This document shows, in pieces, positions 45,341 through 55,074 of a stretch of DNA of 64,000 nt (position 1 is the first letter of the stretch; the number at the start of each line of letters is the position of its first letter). This DNA comes from Rhizomicrobium sp. (GTDB lineage Bacteria; Pseudomonadota; Alphaproteobacteria; Micropepsales; Micropepsaceae), in the NCBI GenBank assembly GCA_037200985.1, contig JBBCGJ010000001.1, forward strand, positions 496,001 through 560,000, read 5' to 3'. The notes beneath the pieces were generated by a model. It was not told where the DNA came from. It worked only from the letters and a program-made list of their open reading frames with translations, and did no database searches. The translations under genes were made by a program, and so were the position numbers.

Positions 45341-47383
45341 TCAAACGCCGTCCCGGCCGATCGCCGGATCGCTGACGCTGGGCCGGCCGGTCTCGCAATG
45401 GCCGGCGAAACGCCAGACGGCATCGCCGCTGCGCGCTTCGAGGTCGTACCAATGATCGCTGGCGGCGATGGGCCAGCGATCCTCCGCAACGCCGCCGGGC
45501 GCCAGGCGGTGAGAGTGGGAGGGCGCCCGCGAATAGTCGCGTGGCGCGACGGTAACGTCGCAAGGAGCGTCGCCGCGATTTTGAAGACCGAGGACGAGGC
45601 TTTCTGTTGCCGCATCATAGCGCGGCGTGACGGCGAAGGATGCGTAGGGCGCACGTGCGGAGAATTCGCGCAGAAAGCCGTTCGGACCGTGAACGGCAAA
45701 GGCGAAGCCGTCCTTGCCCAGCGGCAGGCTGTCCGACACGCTCTTGCCGGCGCCGACGGTGTAGTACCAGGGTCCCGCCGCGCCATCCTTCGCGTAGACG
45801 GTGAGGCAGGCGCCGACGCTGCCGCGATTGTCGATCCGCAGTGCGAAACGGCCCGCCTCGGCGCCACCGGCGACTTCCAGCGCATAGGGCAGGGCGCGTG
45901 CCGGGCGACGTCCCGGCTCCTGTCGGGGCAAAGGACTTGTTTGCGGGCGCTTGACAGGCGGCAGTGTCGACGCCGCATCGCCCTGCGCATTGTAACCGGC
46001 GGTGTCCGGCAAGCTCGCGCTCCAGCCGCCATCGGCTGCGGCGAAGTCGAAGGCGGAGGTCAGGTCGCCGCACACGGCGCGCCGCCATGGCGTGATGTTG
46101 GGCTCCAGGACGCCGAAGCGCCGCTCGAGGAAGCGGATCACCGAGGTGTGGTCGAACAACTCCGAATCGACGAAGCCGCCTTTGGTCCACGGGGACACGA
46201 TCAGCAGCGGCACGCGCGGGCCGAGGCCGACCGGCTCGCCCTTGTAGCTCTCGCCCTGCAGCGGAACGGTGCTGACGCCCATGCCCGGCGGCACCGGCGG
46301 CGGCACATGATCGAAGAAGCCGTCATTCTCATCATAGTTGAGGATGAACGCGGTCTTCGCCCAGACGTCGGGATGCTCGGCGAGCACGGCGAGCAACTGC
46401 GCGACGAACTGCTCGCCATAGGCGGGGCAGGCGGCCGGATGCTCGCACAGGATATAGGGCGCCACGATCCATGAGACCTGTGGCAGCCGGCCGCCCGCGA
46501 CGTCGTCGGCGAAGCGACGCACAAGATGTTCGCCGCGCGATTGCTTGGCATTCGCAGCGTTGGAGGTCGCCGCCCAGCTCCGCGCCCGGTCGTACATCTG
46601 CGACGCCGGATCGAGGCCGCGAAAGGCCGCGAAATAGGCCAGCGCGTTGTCGCCGTAATTGTCGTACTCCTGATAGACGCGCCAATCGATGCCGGCGGCC
46701 TGCAGCCTTTCGGCATAGGTGGTCCAGCGATACGCCCCGAAGGCCGGCGCGTCGTTCTTCGGATCGGCGCTTTCATTGACCTCGTCGGGCGGATTTTGGA
46801 TCGCCTGGAGCCCATCATTGCCGACCGCCAAGCCGTTGGTTCCTGTAAACAGGAACATGCGGTTCGGATTGGTTGGCCCGAACAGCGAACAGTGATAGGC
46901 GTCGCAGATCGTGAAGGCGTCGGCGAGCGCGTAGTAGAACGGGATATCCTCGCGCGCGAAATGGCCCATCGTCAGCGGCCCTTTCGTATCGATCCAGGCG
47001 TCGTGGTTCTTCCACTGGGCCTGCGAGCCCTTCCAGCTATGGTCGAGGCTGCCCATGCTCTGCGCCGCGGTGTTCTGGCTGTCGAGCCGGAAGGGCGTCA
47101 CTGGCGGCGAGTCCGCCGAAGACTGATGCCAGACCGACTCGCCGGACGGCAGCATGAGCGGCCGGGGATCGGAGAAGCCGCGCACGCCGCGCAGCATGCC
47201 GAAATAGTGGTCGAACGAGCGGTTCTCCTGCATCAGGATCACCACATGCTCGATGTCCTGGATGGTGCCGGTCCTGCCGCGCGCGGGAAGGGCGAGCGCC
47301 TGGCGAAGCGGCAGCGGAAGCGCCCCGGCGGCGAGACCCGCCATCGCCTGTTTCAGGAATGTCCTGCGCTCGCTTCGCGTCAT
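45341..47383 (-). CDS. Phosphocholine-type phospholipase C, Tat-exported
   Basis: The protein has 680 residues from the ATG at 47383. MTRSERRTFLKQAMAGLAAGALPL is a twin-arginine signal (RRTFLK). The phosphoesterase domain begins HVVILMQENRSFDHYFGMLRGVRGFSD and continues FTICDAYHCSLFGPTNPNR, ILNYDENDGFFDHVPPPVPP and VPLLIVSPWTKGGFVDSELFDHTSVIRFLERRFG. Two C-terminal beta domains (about 500-680) match the DUF756 repeats of PlcN/PlcC enzymes. It hydrolyses phospholipid headgroups outside the cytosol, giving phosphocholine-type products and possibly phosphorus. Its end is convergent with the sulfotransferase gene (4-bp gap). Confidence 0.92.
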   Translation of the reverse strand: MTRSERRTFLKQAMAGLAAGALPLPLRQALALPARGRTGTIQDIEHVVILMQENRSFDHYFGMLRGVRGFSDPRPLMLPSGESVWHQSSADSPPVTPFRLDSQNTAAQSMGSLDHSWKGSQAQWKNHDAWIDTKGPLTMGHFAREDIPFYYALADAFTICDAYHCSLFGPTNPNRMFLFTGTNGLAVGNDGLQAIQNPPDEVNESADPKNDAPAFGAYRWTTYAERLQAAGIDWRVYQEYDNYGDNALAYFAAFRGLDPASQMYDRARSWAATSNAANAKQSRGEHLVRRFADDVAGGRLPQVSWIVAPYILCEHPAACPAYGEQFVAQLLAVLAEHPDVWAKTAFILNYDENDGFFDHVPPPVPPGMGVSTVPLQGESYKGEPVGLGPRVPLLIVSPWTKGGFVDSELFDHTSVIRFLERRFGVLEPNITPWRRAVCGDLTSAFDFAAADGGWSASLPDTAGYNAQGDAASTLPPVKRPQTSPLPRQEPGRRPARALPYALEVAGGAEAGRFALRIDNRGSVGACLTVYAKDGAAGPWYYTVGAGKSVSDSLPLGKDGFAFAVHGPNGFLREFSARAPYASFAVTPRYDAATESLVLGLQNRGDAPCDVTVAPRDYSRAPSHSHRLAPGGVAEDRWPIAASDHWYDLEARSGDAVWRFAGHCETGRPSVSDPAIGRDGV

Positions 47384-47511
47384 CAAGCACCCTAGCGACT
47401 ATTGTCCGTGACGGCCCTGGGTACAGGACGATCGTGACGGAGACGACACAAAATCCCGTTTTTGGTCGAATTGCCCTATCTTCCGATAAACCACGCGGCG
47501 AGGAAACGGCG

Positions 47512-50139
47512 ATGACGATCATGCGGCTTGCGCGCGCCTGCCTCATGCTGATCGCAGCGTCTCTGTGCCTTTCGGCACGGGCGGCGGCGGACGAGCCGCG
47601 CGCGACGCTCGATCTCGCGCAAGGCTGGCGCTTCAAGCAGGCCGGCGGACTTGCGGGCGTCGAGGCCGGCACCTTCGACGACAGGACGTGGTCCACGGTC
47701 GCCGTGCCTCATACCTGGAACCGGATCGGCAATGCCGGGACGGTGCGCTCGCCGCGATCCAACAGCGTGCAGGGCGTCGGCTGGTACCGCCTGCGGTTCG
47801 CGGCGCCCGCCTCGGCGCGCGGCCGCCGCGCCTTTCTCCAGTTCGACGGCGTGGGTTCGGTGGCCGATGTCTGGCTCAACGGACGCTATCTCGGAAAGCA
47901 CCAAGGCGCCTTTTCCCGGTTTCGGTTCGATGCGACCGATGCGATCCATCCGTCTGGGACCAACCTGCTGGTCGTGAAGGCGGACAACAGCCGCCCGCAA
48001 CCCGGCTCGACCACGGCGGATGTATTGCCCTTGGCCGGCGACTTTTTCGTGTTCGGCGGTATCTATCGAAACGTATCGCTGATCGTGACCGATGCCGTGC
48101 ATATCGACATGATGGATTTCGGCGGTCCCGGCGTTTACGCGCACGCCGTCGGCATAGATGGCAGTACGGCAACGGTTCAGATCGTGGCCCGGCTGGCGAA
48201 TGACGGTGGGCCGCGCAAGGACGTCCGGGCGGAAACGACCATCGAGGACGCGGGCGGCAGGGTCGTCGCGACGTCGAGCGCGGCCGTCGACCTGACCGAG
48301 CGCGCATTCGCGAACACGGAAAATCTGCGAGTCGCGCATCCGCATCTGTGGCAAGGCGTCGAGGACCCATATCTCTATCATGTCGAGGTCACGCTTCGCG
48401 CGGGGAACGGCGCGGTGCTAGATCGCGTCAGCCAGCCGCTCGGGCTTCGGACGATGCACTTTGATGCGGACAAAGGCTTCTTGTTGAACGGCCGGCATGT
48501 GTTCCTGAAAGGCGCCTCGCACCACCAGGACAGGCCCATGAAGGGCTGGGCGATCTCGCATGCCGATCAGGACGAGGATTTCGCTATCCTCGCCGACATG
48601 GGCGCCAATGCGGTTCGCCTGCCGCATTACCAATACGATCAATACGCCTACGATCTCGCGGACCGCCAGGGCCTCGTGGCGTGGACGGAGATTCCGCTGG
48701 TCAGCGAGGCGTCGCTCGACGGCCAGGCGCCGAGCCTGGACCTCGCGGCCAATGCGCGCCGGCAATTGACCGAACTGATCCGCCAGAACTTCAACCATCC
48801 GTCGGTCGCCCTGTGGTCGATCGCCAACGAGATCGACCTGAAGACCGTCAAGCGCAGCGGTCCGAGCAAGGTCGGCGGCCTGCTGCACGACCTCAACGAT
48901 CTCGCGCATCGCGAAGACCCGACGCGGCCGACCACCCTGGCCGATTGCTGCGAGCAGCCCGGCGGGCCGGAACGCAACGTCGTCGCCGATGTCACCGACA
49001 CGCTTGGCTACAACCGTTATTTCGGCTGGTACTACGGCAAGCCCGCCGATTTCGGCGTGCTGCTTGACCGCGCCCATCTGGCGCACCCGCAAAGCCCCAT
49101 CGGGGTTTCGGAATATGGCGCGGGCGCCGCGCTGACCCAGCACACGGACGATCCGACGGGCGGCCCGATCAATCCCCGCGGACGGCCGCATCCCGAAGAG
49201 GTGCAGGACTGGTATCACGAAAAATCCTGGGACCAGCTCGAGGACCGCACCTATGTCTGGGGTGTGTTCATCTGGAACATGTTCGATTTCGCCAGCGTCG
49301 AGCGTCAGGAAGGCGACCTCACCGACATCAACGAGAAGGGGCTTGTCAGCTACGACCGGAAAACCCGCAAGGATGCGTTCTATTTCTACCGCGCGCTCTG
49401 GAACCCGCGGCCGACGCTGCACCTCGTCGGCCGGCGCTATGTCGACCGGCCTTATGGGGTGATCGACGTAAAGGCCTATAGCAACGCCGCGGCCGCGCAT
49501 CTTTGGCTGAACGGCCGCGACGCCGGCACAACGCCTTGCGCGGGCGGCATCTGCCTGTGGCCCGCGGTTCATCTGGATCCCGGGCATAATACGGTCCTCG
49601 CCAAGGCGGAATTCGCCGGCGCGACGGTGAGCGACACGCTGCAATGGAATTACGCCGGCACGCCCGGCATCGTCCGCATCAAGGCCGGCGACCTCACCGG
49701 CCGCGTTGCCGCCGACGGCAGCCGTTACGGTTCCGATCTCTATTTCGTGGGCGGCGAGGGCAGGGGCATCAATCCGCCCGACACGGCGGAAAAGGACCGC
49801 ATCGCCGTCGCCAGTCCGGACGGCGCGCTCTATGACAGCTTCCGCGAAGGCGATTTCTCCTACAGCATTCCGGTGCCCGACGGCCGCTATCGCATCGCCG
49901 CCAGATTTGTCGAGCCTTCGGCGAGTGCGGCCGGTCAGCGCGTCTTCGCCGTCATCGTCAACGGCAAGACGGTGCTTGATCATCTCGACGTATTCGCCGC
50001 GGCCGGCGGTAAGCTCAAAGGCCTCGAGCGGACGTTCGAAGCGCAGGCGGTCGGCGGCCGGATCGACATCCGGTTCTTGCCCATCAAGGGCAAAGCGGTC
50101 GTCTCGGCGCTTGCCGTGACGGCCGCCGGCACCCATTGA
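47512..50139 (+). CDS. Secreted GH2 beta-galactosidase/beta-glucuronidase-like enzyme with malectin-like C-terminus
   Basis: The protein has 875 residues from the ATG at 47512, preceded by GAGGA. The signal peptide ends ARAAADE. A GH2 sugar-binding domain (LDLAQGWRFKQAGG, VPHTWNRIG, GVGWYRLRF, FLQFDGVGSVADVWLNG) and an Ig-like domain precede the catalytic barrel. The acid/base is E440 in SIANEID and the nucleophile E534 in GVSEYGAG. A further Ig-like domain (DUF4982-like) and a malectin-like module (about 740-875, DLYFVGGEGRG onward) follow. Specificity is open between beta-galactosidase and beta-glucuronidase. It is divergent from the phospholipase gene and not obviously linked to other glycosidases. 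Confidence 0.88.
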   Translation: MTIMRLARACLMLIAASLCLSARAAADEPRATLDLAQGWRFKQAGGLAGVEAGTFDDRTWSTVAVPHTWNRIGNAGTVRSPRSNSVQGVGWYRLRFAAPASARGRRAFLQFDGVGSVADVWLNGRYLGKHQGAFSRFRFDATDAIHPSGTNLLVVKADNSRPQPGSTTADVLPLAGDFFVFGGIYRNVSLIVTDAVHIDMMDFGGPGVYAHAVGIDGSTATVQIVARLANDGGPRKDVRAETTIEDAGGRVVATSSAAVDLTERAFANTENLRVAHPHLWQGVEDPYLYHVEVTLRAGNGAVLDRVSQPLGLRTMHFDADKGFLLNGRHVFLKGASHHQDRPMKGWAISHADQDEDFAILADMGANAVRLPHYQYDQYAYDLADRQGLVAWTEIPLVSEASLDGQAPSLDLAANARRQLTELIRQNFNHPSVALWSIANEIDLKTVKRSGPSKVGGLLHDLNDLAHREDPTRPTTLADCCEQPGGPERNVVADVTDTLGYNRYFGWYYGKPADFGVLLDRAHLAHPQSPIGVSEYGAGAALTQHTDDPTGGPINPRGRPHPEEVQDWYHEKSWDQLEDRTYVWGVFIWNMFDFASVERQEGDLTDINEKGLVSYDRKTRKDAFYFYRALWNPRPTLHLVGRRYVDRPYGVIDVKAYSNAAAAHLWLNGRDAGTTPCAGGICLWPAVHLDPGHNTVLAKAEFAGATVSDTLQWNYAGTPGIVRIKAGDLTGRVAADGSRYGSDLYFVGGEGRGINPPDTAEKDRIAVASPDGALYDSFREGDFSYSIPVPDGRYRIAARFVEPSASAAGQRVFAVIVNGKTVLDHLDVFAAAGGKLKGLERTFEAQAVGGRIDIRFLPIKGKAVVSALAVTAAGTH

Positions 50140-50199
50140 TGTCTGGGCCGACGGCGTCTATCCGATCGCGCATGCGACGGTGGACGTCCCGATGCCGCG

Positions 50200-53100
50200 C
50201 TACGTGCCGGCCGGCTTTTCCGGGCCGGGCTGGTTTCGCGTCCGGCCAAAGCCACCGCGCACGATCTCGTAGAACAGCGGCACGAAGAAAATGGCCAGTG
50301 CCGTTCCCGTCAGCATGCCGCCGACCACGCCCGTGCCGATGTCGTTCTGGCTGGCCGCGCCGGCGCCGGACGAGACCGCGAGCGGCATGACGCCGGCGAT
50401 GAAGGCCAGCGACGTCATCAGGATCGGACGCAGCCGCAGCCGCGCGCCCTCGAGCGCGGCGTCGCGCACCGAATCGCCGCGCTTCTGCGCGTCGACCGCG
50501 AACTCCACGATCAGGATGGCATTCTTGGCCGAAAGTCCCATCGTGGTGAGCAGTCCGACCTGGAAATAGATGTCGTTGTAGAGCCCGCGCAGGCTCGCCG
50601 CGAGGATCGCGCCGACGATGCCGAGCGGGATCACCAGCATCACCGAGAGCGGGATCGACCAGCTCTCATAGAGCGCGGCCAGCAGCAGGAACACGACCAG
50701 CACCGAGATACCGAAGAGCAGATAGGTCTGCGAGCCGGCCTGACGCTCTTGGTAGGAAAGGCCGGTCCACTCCAGCCCCACGCCGGCGGGAAGCTGCTTG
50801 AACAGGCGCTCCACCTCGTCCATCGCGGCGCCGGAGCTTTGTCCCGGCGCCGGCGTGCCCTGGATCTCGAGCGAGCCGACGCCGTTGTAGCGTTCCAGCT
50901 TGGCCGGCCCCAGCGTCCACTGGAACGTCGCGAAAGCGGAGAACGGCGCCATGTCGCCGGACGCGCCGCGCACATACCAGCGATAGAGATCCTCGGGCAG
51001 CATGCGATAAGGCGCGTCGGCCTGCATGAGCACCTGCTTGACGCGGCCGCGGTCGACGAAATCGTTGATGAACAGCCCGCCCCAGGCGGAATTGAGCGTG
51101 TTGTTCACATCGCCCAGCGAGAGGCCGAGCGCCGACGCCTTGTCCTGGTCGATGTCGATGTGAAGCTGTGCCGTGTCGTCCAATCCGTTGGGCCGCACGC
51201 CGGCCAGCAGCGGGTCCTTGGCGGCGAGGGCGAGGAACTGGTTGCGCGCCGCCATCAGCCCGTCATGGCCGAGATTGCCGCGGTCCTCCATCTCGACGTC
51301 GAAGCCGGACGATTGCCCAAGCTCCTGCACCGCGGGCGGCACCAGTGCGAACACCTGGGCGTCGCGGTACCGCATGAAGCTAGCCATGGCGCGCTGCACG
51401 ATGGCCTGCGCGCTGTTCTTGGCACCGGGGCGCTCGCTCCACGGCCTCAAGAGCACGAAGGACAGCGCCGAATTCTGTCCGGCGCCCGCCAGGCTGAAGC
51501 CGGCGACGATGAAGGTCGTCGCCACATTGGCCTTCTCGTCGACCATGAAATGGTGCTCGACCTGCTTGGCCACGGCGAGCGTGCGGGCCTGGGTCGCGCC
51601 CACGGGCAGGGTGATCTGCGTGAGGACGGTGCCCTGGTCTTCTTCGGGCAGGAATGCCGTCGGCAGGCGCAGGAACAGCAGCACCAGCAGGACGACGATG
51701 CCGAGATAGATCAGGAGCGCGGGACGCACCCAATCCAGGAAACGCCCCAACGCCTCGCGGTAGCGGGCGCGTCCGTGCTCGAACGTGTCGTTGAACCAAG
51801 TGAAGAAGCGGCCCCGGCTTTCATGGGCGTCGGGCGGGATCGGCGCCAGCAGTGTGGCGCAGAGCGCCGGCGTCAGGATCAGCGCCACGATGATGGATAG
51901 GACCATCGCCGACACGATGGTGACGGAGAACTGGCGGTAGATGACGCCGGTCGATCCGCCGAAAAAGGCCATGGGCAGGAAGACCGCGGAGAGCACGAGT
52001 GCGATGCCGATCAGCGCGCCGGTGATCTCGCTCATCGATTTCTTGGTCGCCTCTTTGGGCGACAGGCCTTCGTCGCGCATCAGCCGTTCGACGTTCTCCA
52101 CCACCACGATGGCGTCGTCGACGAGAAGGCCGATGGCCAGCACCATCGCGAACATGGTCAGCGTGTTGATCGAATAGCCGAAGGCGGCCAGCACGGCGAA
52201 AGTGCCGAGGAGGACGACCGGCACGGCGATGGCCGGGATCAGCGTCGTGCGCCAGTGCTGCAGGAACAGGAACATCACGATCACGACCAGGAAGGTCGCC
52301 TCGACCAGCGTCTTGATCACCTCGGTGATCGAGAGGCGGATGAAGGTCGTGTTGTCCAGCGGGAAGGCGAGCTGCACGCCGGGCGGGAAGGTCGATGCGA
52401 GGTCGCGTGCCTTGGCCTTGACCGCATCCGCCGTGGTCAGCGCATTGGCGCCCGGCGCGAGTTGGATCGCGATGCCGGCGGCGGGGTGCCCGTTCATGCG
52501 GCTGACGGTGGAATAGCTTTGCGCGCCCAACTCCACGCGGGCGACGTCGCGCAGGCGCACGATGGCGCCGCCCTGGCTTGCCTTGAGCACGATGTTGCGG
52601 AACTGGTCCGGCGTCGTCAGCCGCGACTGGGCGGTGACGGTGGCGTCGAGCTGCTGGCCGGGAACCGTGGGCTGCGCCCCGAGCTCGCCGGCCGAGACCT
52701 GGACGTTTTGCGCCAGCACCGCGTTCTGCACGTCGCCCGGTGTGAGGCTGTAACTTTTGAGCTTGTAGGGATCGAGCCATATCCGCATCGCATAGGGCGA
52801 GCCGAACACCTGAGTCTGGCCGACGCCGGAAATGCGGCTGAGCGGGTCCTGCAGCTTGCTCGCGATGAAGTCTGAGATGTCGATATTGGTATAGCGGCCG
52901 CTGACGTCGTAGAGCGCAACGACCAGGAGAAAGCTGGACTGCGATTTGAGGACCACCACGCCCTGCTGCTGCACTTCCTGCGGCAGGATGGGCAGCGCCT
53001 GCTGCACCTTGTTCTGGACCTGCACCTGGGCGATGTCCGGATTGGTCCCGGCCGCGAAGGTCGCGGTGATCTGGACCTGGCCGTTCGAGCTCGAAGACGA

Positions 53101-53343
53101 CGAGAAATAGAGCAGGTTGTCGACGCCGGTGAGCTGCTGCTCGATCACCTGGGTGACGGAATTCTGCACCGTCTGGGCGTCGGCGCCGGGAAAGGTCGCG
53201 ACGATGCTGACGGCCGGGGGGGCGATCGTCGGATATTGCGTGACCGGCAGGGTGCTGATCGCCAACAGCCCCATAAGGGCGATCACGATCGCGATGACCC
53301 AGGCGAAGACGGGCCGTTCGATGAAAAATTGCGACAAGCCCAT
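50200..53343 (-). CDS. RND efflux pump inner-membrane transporter (HAE-1, AcrB/MexB-like)
   Basis: The protein has 1047 residues, the family length. It starts [25 protein letters not shown] and contains [55 protein letters not shown] TM4 sequence with its Asp pair, and [14 protein letters not shown] near the end. It is a proton-driven exporter of hydrophobic or amphiphilic compounds across the envelope, working with the adaptor encoded just upstream and an outer-membrane channel that is not in this window. Its ATG shares an A with the adaptor stop. Substrates cannot be inferred from the sequence. Confidence 0.95.
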   Translation of the reverse strand: MGLSQFFIERPVFAWVIAIVIALMGLLAISTLPVTQYPTIAPPAVSIVATFPGADAQTVQNSVTQVIEQQLTGVDNLLYFSSSSSSNGQVQITATFAAGTNPDIAQVQVQNKVQQALPILPQEVQQQGVVVLKSQSSFLLVVALYDVSGRYTNIDISDFIASKLQDPLSRISGVGQTQVFGSPYAMRIWLDPYKLKSYSLTPGDVQNAVLAQNVQVSAGELGAQPTVPGQQLDATVTAQSRLTTPDQFRNIVLKASQGGAIVRLRDVARVELGAQSYSTVSRMNGHPAAGIAIQLAPGANALTTADAVKAKARDLASTFPPGVQLAFPLDNTTFIRLSITEVIKTLVEATFLVVIVMFLFLQHWRTTLIPAIAVPVVLLGTFAVLAAFGYSINTLTMFAMVLAIGLLVDDAIVVVENVERLMRDEGLSPKEATKKSMSEITGALIGIALVLSAVFLPMAFFGGSTGVIYRQFSVTIVSAMVLSIIVALILTPALCATLLAPIPPDAHESRGRFFTWFNDTFEHGRARYREALGRFLDWVRPALLIYLGIVVLLVLLFLRLPTAFLPEEDQGTVLTQITLPVGATQARTLAVAKQVEHHFMVDEKANVATTFIVAGFSLAGAGQNSALSFVLLRPWSERPGAKNSAQAIVQRAMASFMRYRDAQVFALVPPAVQELGQSSGFDVEMEDRGNLGHDGLMAARNQFLALAAKDPLLAGVRPNGLDDTAQLHIDIDQDKASALGLSLGDVNNTLNSAWGGLFINDFVDRGRVKQVLMQADAPYRMLPEDLYRWYVRGASGDMAPFSAFATFQWTLGPAKLERYNGVGSLEIQGTPAPGQSSGAAMDEVERLFKQLPAGVGLEWTGLSYQERQAGSQTYLLFGISVLVVFLLLAALYESWSIPLSVMLVIPLGIVGAILAASLRGLYNDIYFQVGLLTTMGLSAKNAILIVEFAVDAQKRGDSVRDAALEGARLRLRPILMTSLAFIAGVMPLAVSSGAGAASQNDIGTGVVGGMLTGTALAIFFVPLFYEIVRGGFGRTRNQPGPEKPAGT

Positions 53344-54458
53344 CAGTGCGACCCGGCCGCCTTGGCATAGGATGCCGGCACCGCGGTCACCGGCATGTCC
53401 GGCTGCACCCTTTGCAGGCCTTCGACGATCAGCTTGTCACCCGGCTTGAGGCCGCTGGTGACCAGCCATTTGTCGCCGATGGCGCGTGACACCTTCAGCA
53501 GGTGCAGCCGCGCGATGCCTTTTGCGTCGACCACCAGTGCGGTCGGATCGCCCTTCTCGTTGCGGCCGATGCCCTGCTGCGGCGCCAGGATCGCATTGGG
53601 CTCGACGCCCTCGACGATCGTGGCGCGTACGAAGGTGCCGGGAAGAAGCAGGCCGTCGGGATTGGGGAAGATGGCGCGCAGCGTCACGCTGCCGGTCGTC
53701 TCGTCGACTGTGACTTCGCTGAATTGCAGCGTGCCGGCCAGCGGATAGGGGCTGCCATTGTCGAGCGTCAGCATCGCCCGCGCGGAGGACGGCCCGTTGT
53801 TCGTCAGCCTTCCGCCCTGCATCGCCTGTTTGAGATTGAGCAGCTCGACATTGGACTGGGTGATGTCGACATAGATCGGATCGAGCGTCTGGATGGTGGC
53901 GAGCGCCGTCGTCTGGCCGGTGGTGAGGAGTGCGCCCTCGGTGACCGACGAGCGGCTGATGCGGCCGCTGATAGGCGCCCTGATCGTCGTATAGGCCAGG
54001 TTGATGGCCGCCGTCTTCACGTTCGCTATCGCCTGTTTGTAGCTGGCGACGGCGTTGTCATAGTCCTGCGCCGCGACCGCGTTCGCTTTCCGCAGCGCGC
54101 CGAAGCGCTCGGCCATCGCCTTCGCCGCTGGGAGCGTCGCGGCGGCGTTGTCATAGGCGGCGCGAAAGGGCGCCGGATCGATCTGATAGAGCGGTTGGCC
54201 GGCCCGCACATTGCTCCCTTCGACGAACAGCCGCTTCAGGAGGATGCCGCCGACCTGCGGGCGCACGTCGGAGACTTCGTAGGAGTCGGTGCGGCCGGGA
54301 AGATCGGCGGTCAGTTGCACCGGCTCGGTCCTGATGACCACGACGCCCACGGTGGGCGGCGGCCGCTTCGGCGGCGCCCCCCCGCCGCACGCGGCGGCGA
54401 ACAGGCACGACACCATGACGAGGCTTAAAGTCCGAGCGGTCTTGAGAGGAGAAAACAT
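53343..54458 (-). CDS. RND efflux periplasmic adaptor lipoprotein
   Basis: The protein has 371 residues from the ATG at 54458; an in-frame TTG at 54494 has no better site. The lipoprotein signal is [17 protein letters not shown]. HlyD/AcrA features follow: [39 protein letters not shown] (lipoyl half), an alpha-hairpin rich in Ala, [22 protein letters not shown] (second lipoyl half) and [10 protein letters not shown]. It links the RND pump to an outer-membrane channel. First gene of a two-gene operon; palindromes at 54562-54598 lie upstream. Confidence 0.93.
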   Translation of the reverse strand: MFSPLKTARTLSLVMVSCLFAAACGGGAPPKRPPPTVGVVVIRTEPVQLTADLPGRTDSYEVSDVRPQVGGILLKRLFVEGSNVRAGQPLYQIDPAPFRAAYDNAAATLPAAKAMAERFGALRKANAVAAQDYDNAVASYKQAIANVKTAAINLAYTTIRAPISGRISRSSVTEGALLTTGQTTALATIQTLDPIYVDITQSNVELLNLKQAMQGGRLTNNGPSSARAMLTLDNGSPYPLAGTLQFSEVTVDETTGSVTLRAIFPNPDGLLLPGTFVRATIVEGVEPNAILAPQQGIGRNEKGDPTALVVDAKGIARLHLLKVSRAIGDKWLVTSGLKPGDKLIVEGLQRVQPDMPVTAVPASYAKAAGSH

Positions 54459-54561
54459 GCTTGCGGGTGAACTCTGGGCGGGGCTGGCAACCAATCCCTA
54501 GCCTTCGCAACTGCAATAATCTAGGCGGAGAATGCCCTTATAGGCACGACGTTCATGCTGC

Positions 54562-54598
54562 CACACGCACCATTGCGTGTGCCCGACATAATATGTCG
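54562..54598. promoter_or_regulatory. Two adjacent palindromes upstream of the RND efflux operon
   Basis: CACACGCA (54562-54569), loop CCAT, TGCGTGTG (54574-54581) is followed 2 bp later by the odd palindrome CGACATAATATGTCG (54584-54598). They lie about 100-140 bp upstream of the adaptor start and resemble repressor operators such as TetR sites. No regulator gene is adjacent. Confidence 0.45.
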
Positions 54599-54632
54599 CG
54601 ATGAAGCTCTCGTCGAGCGCCCGAAGGCAACC

Positions 54633-54776
54633 TTACGAGAAAAGCGCGAACAGCTGGTCGATCGCCATCTTCAGGCAGGGGATTGCCGCCGCGATGATCC
54701 CGAACACGACCAGAACCAACCCGACAACCGCCAAGTCGTGCGTTCTATGGGGATGCGGGTGATGAACCAATGCCAT
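54633..54776 (-). CDS. Small single-helix membrane protein of 47 residues
   Basis: The ATG at 54776 is preceded by GGGAGA at 5 bp, a better site than most genes here have. The protein starts MALVHHPHPHRTHDL with a His-rich N-terminus, then one hydrophobic helix (AVVGLVLVVFGIIAAAIPCL), then KMAIDQLFALFS. It is not recognised as a known family. It sits alone in a 616-bp intergenic stretch beside the efflux operon. The ribosome binding site and the clean membrane helix support it; the shortness and lack of homology knowledge are the reasons for caution. Confidence 0.5.
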   Translation of the reverse strand: MALVHHPHPHRTHDLAVVGLVLVVFGIIAAAIPCLKMAIDQLFALFS

Positions 54777-55074
54777 GGTTGTCTCCCAGTGTCGGATTCT
54801 ACGATCCGTTCCGCGTATGTTGCTACGGATCAGTCCGCGGCGCCAGAAAAATCGCCCTTCGCACTTGCAAAATCGTGATGCCTGACAGGGTAGGATTTCC
54901 GCCACCCGGTCGAGGCCGATTCGCGATCGGAGGGTTTCCCGCGACCAAAGGGACGCGCTGGCACGGCGGGGGGTGATGCGTTAAGTGCGTGTATCGCCTT
55001 GACGAAAAGCGAGTTTTCCACTGCCCGCGGCCAGCGCATCTTCCGGACAGTCCTCCGAGGCCGTCAAACGGCTG
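54777..55074. other. Non-coding stretch before the MFS gene
   Basis: About 300 bp with no supported gene. It holds one hairpin-like pair, GATCCGT (54803-54809) and ACGGATC (54825-54831), and otherwise nothing I can name. It should contain the promoters for the small leftward gene and the rightward MFS gene. Positions 54999-55074 may encode the real N-terminus of the MFS protein. Confidence 0.4.

Noticed and set aside
50136..50390. Short plus-strand open frame after the GH2 gene
   Set aside because: Arg/Pro-rich, antisense to the end of the RND pump, and without a ribosome binding site.
54777..55074. A riboswitch or small RNA in the gap before the MFS gene
   Set aside because: Only one modest hairpin is present and no known RNA consensus could be recognised.
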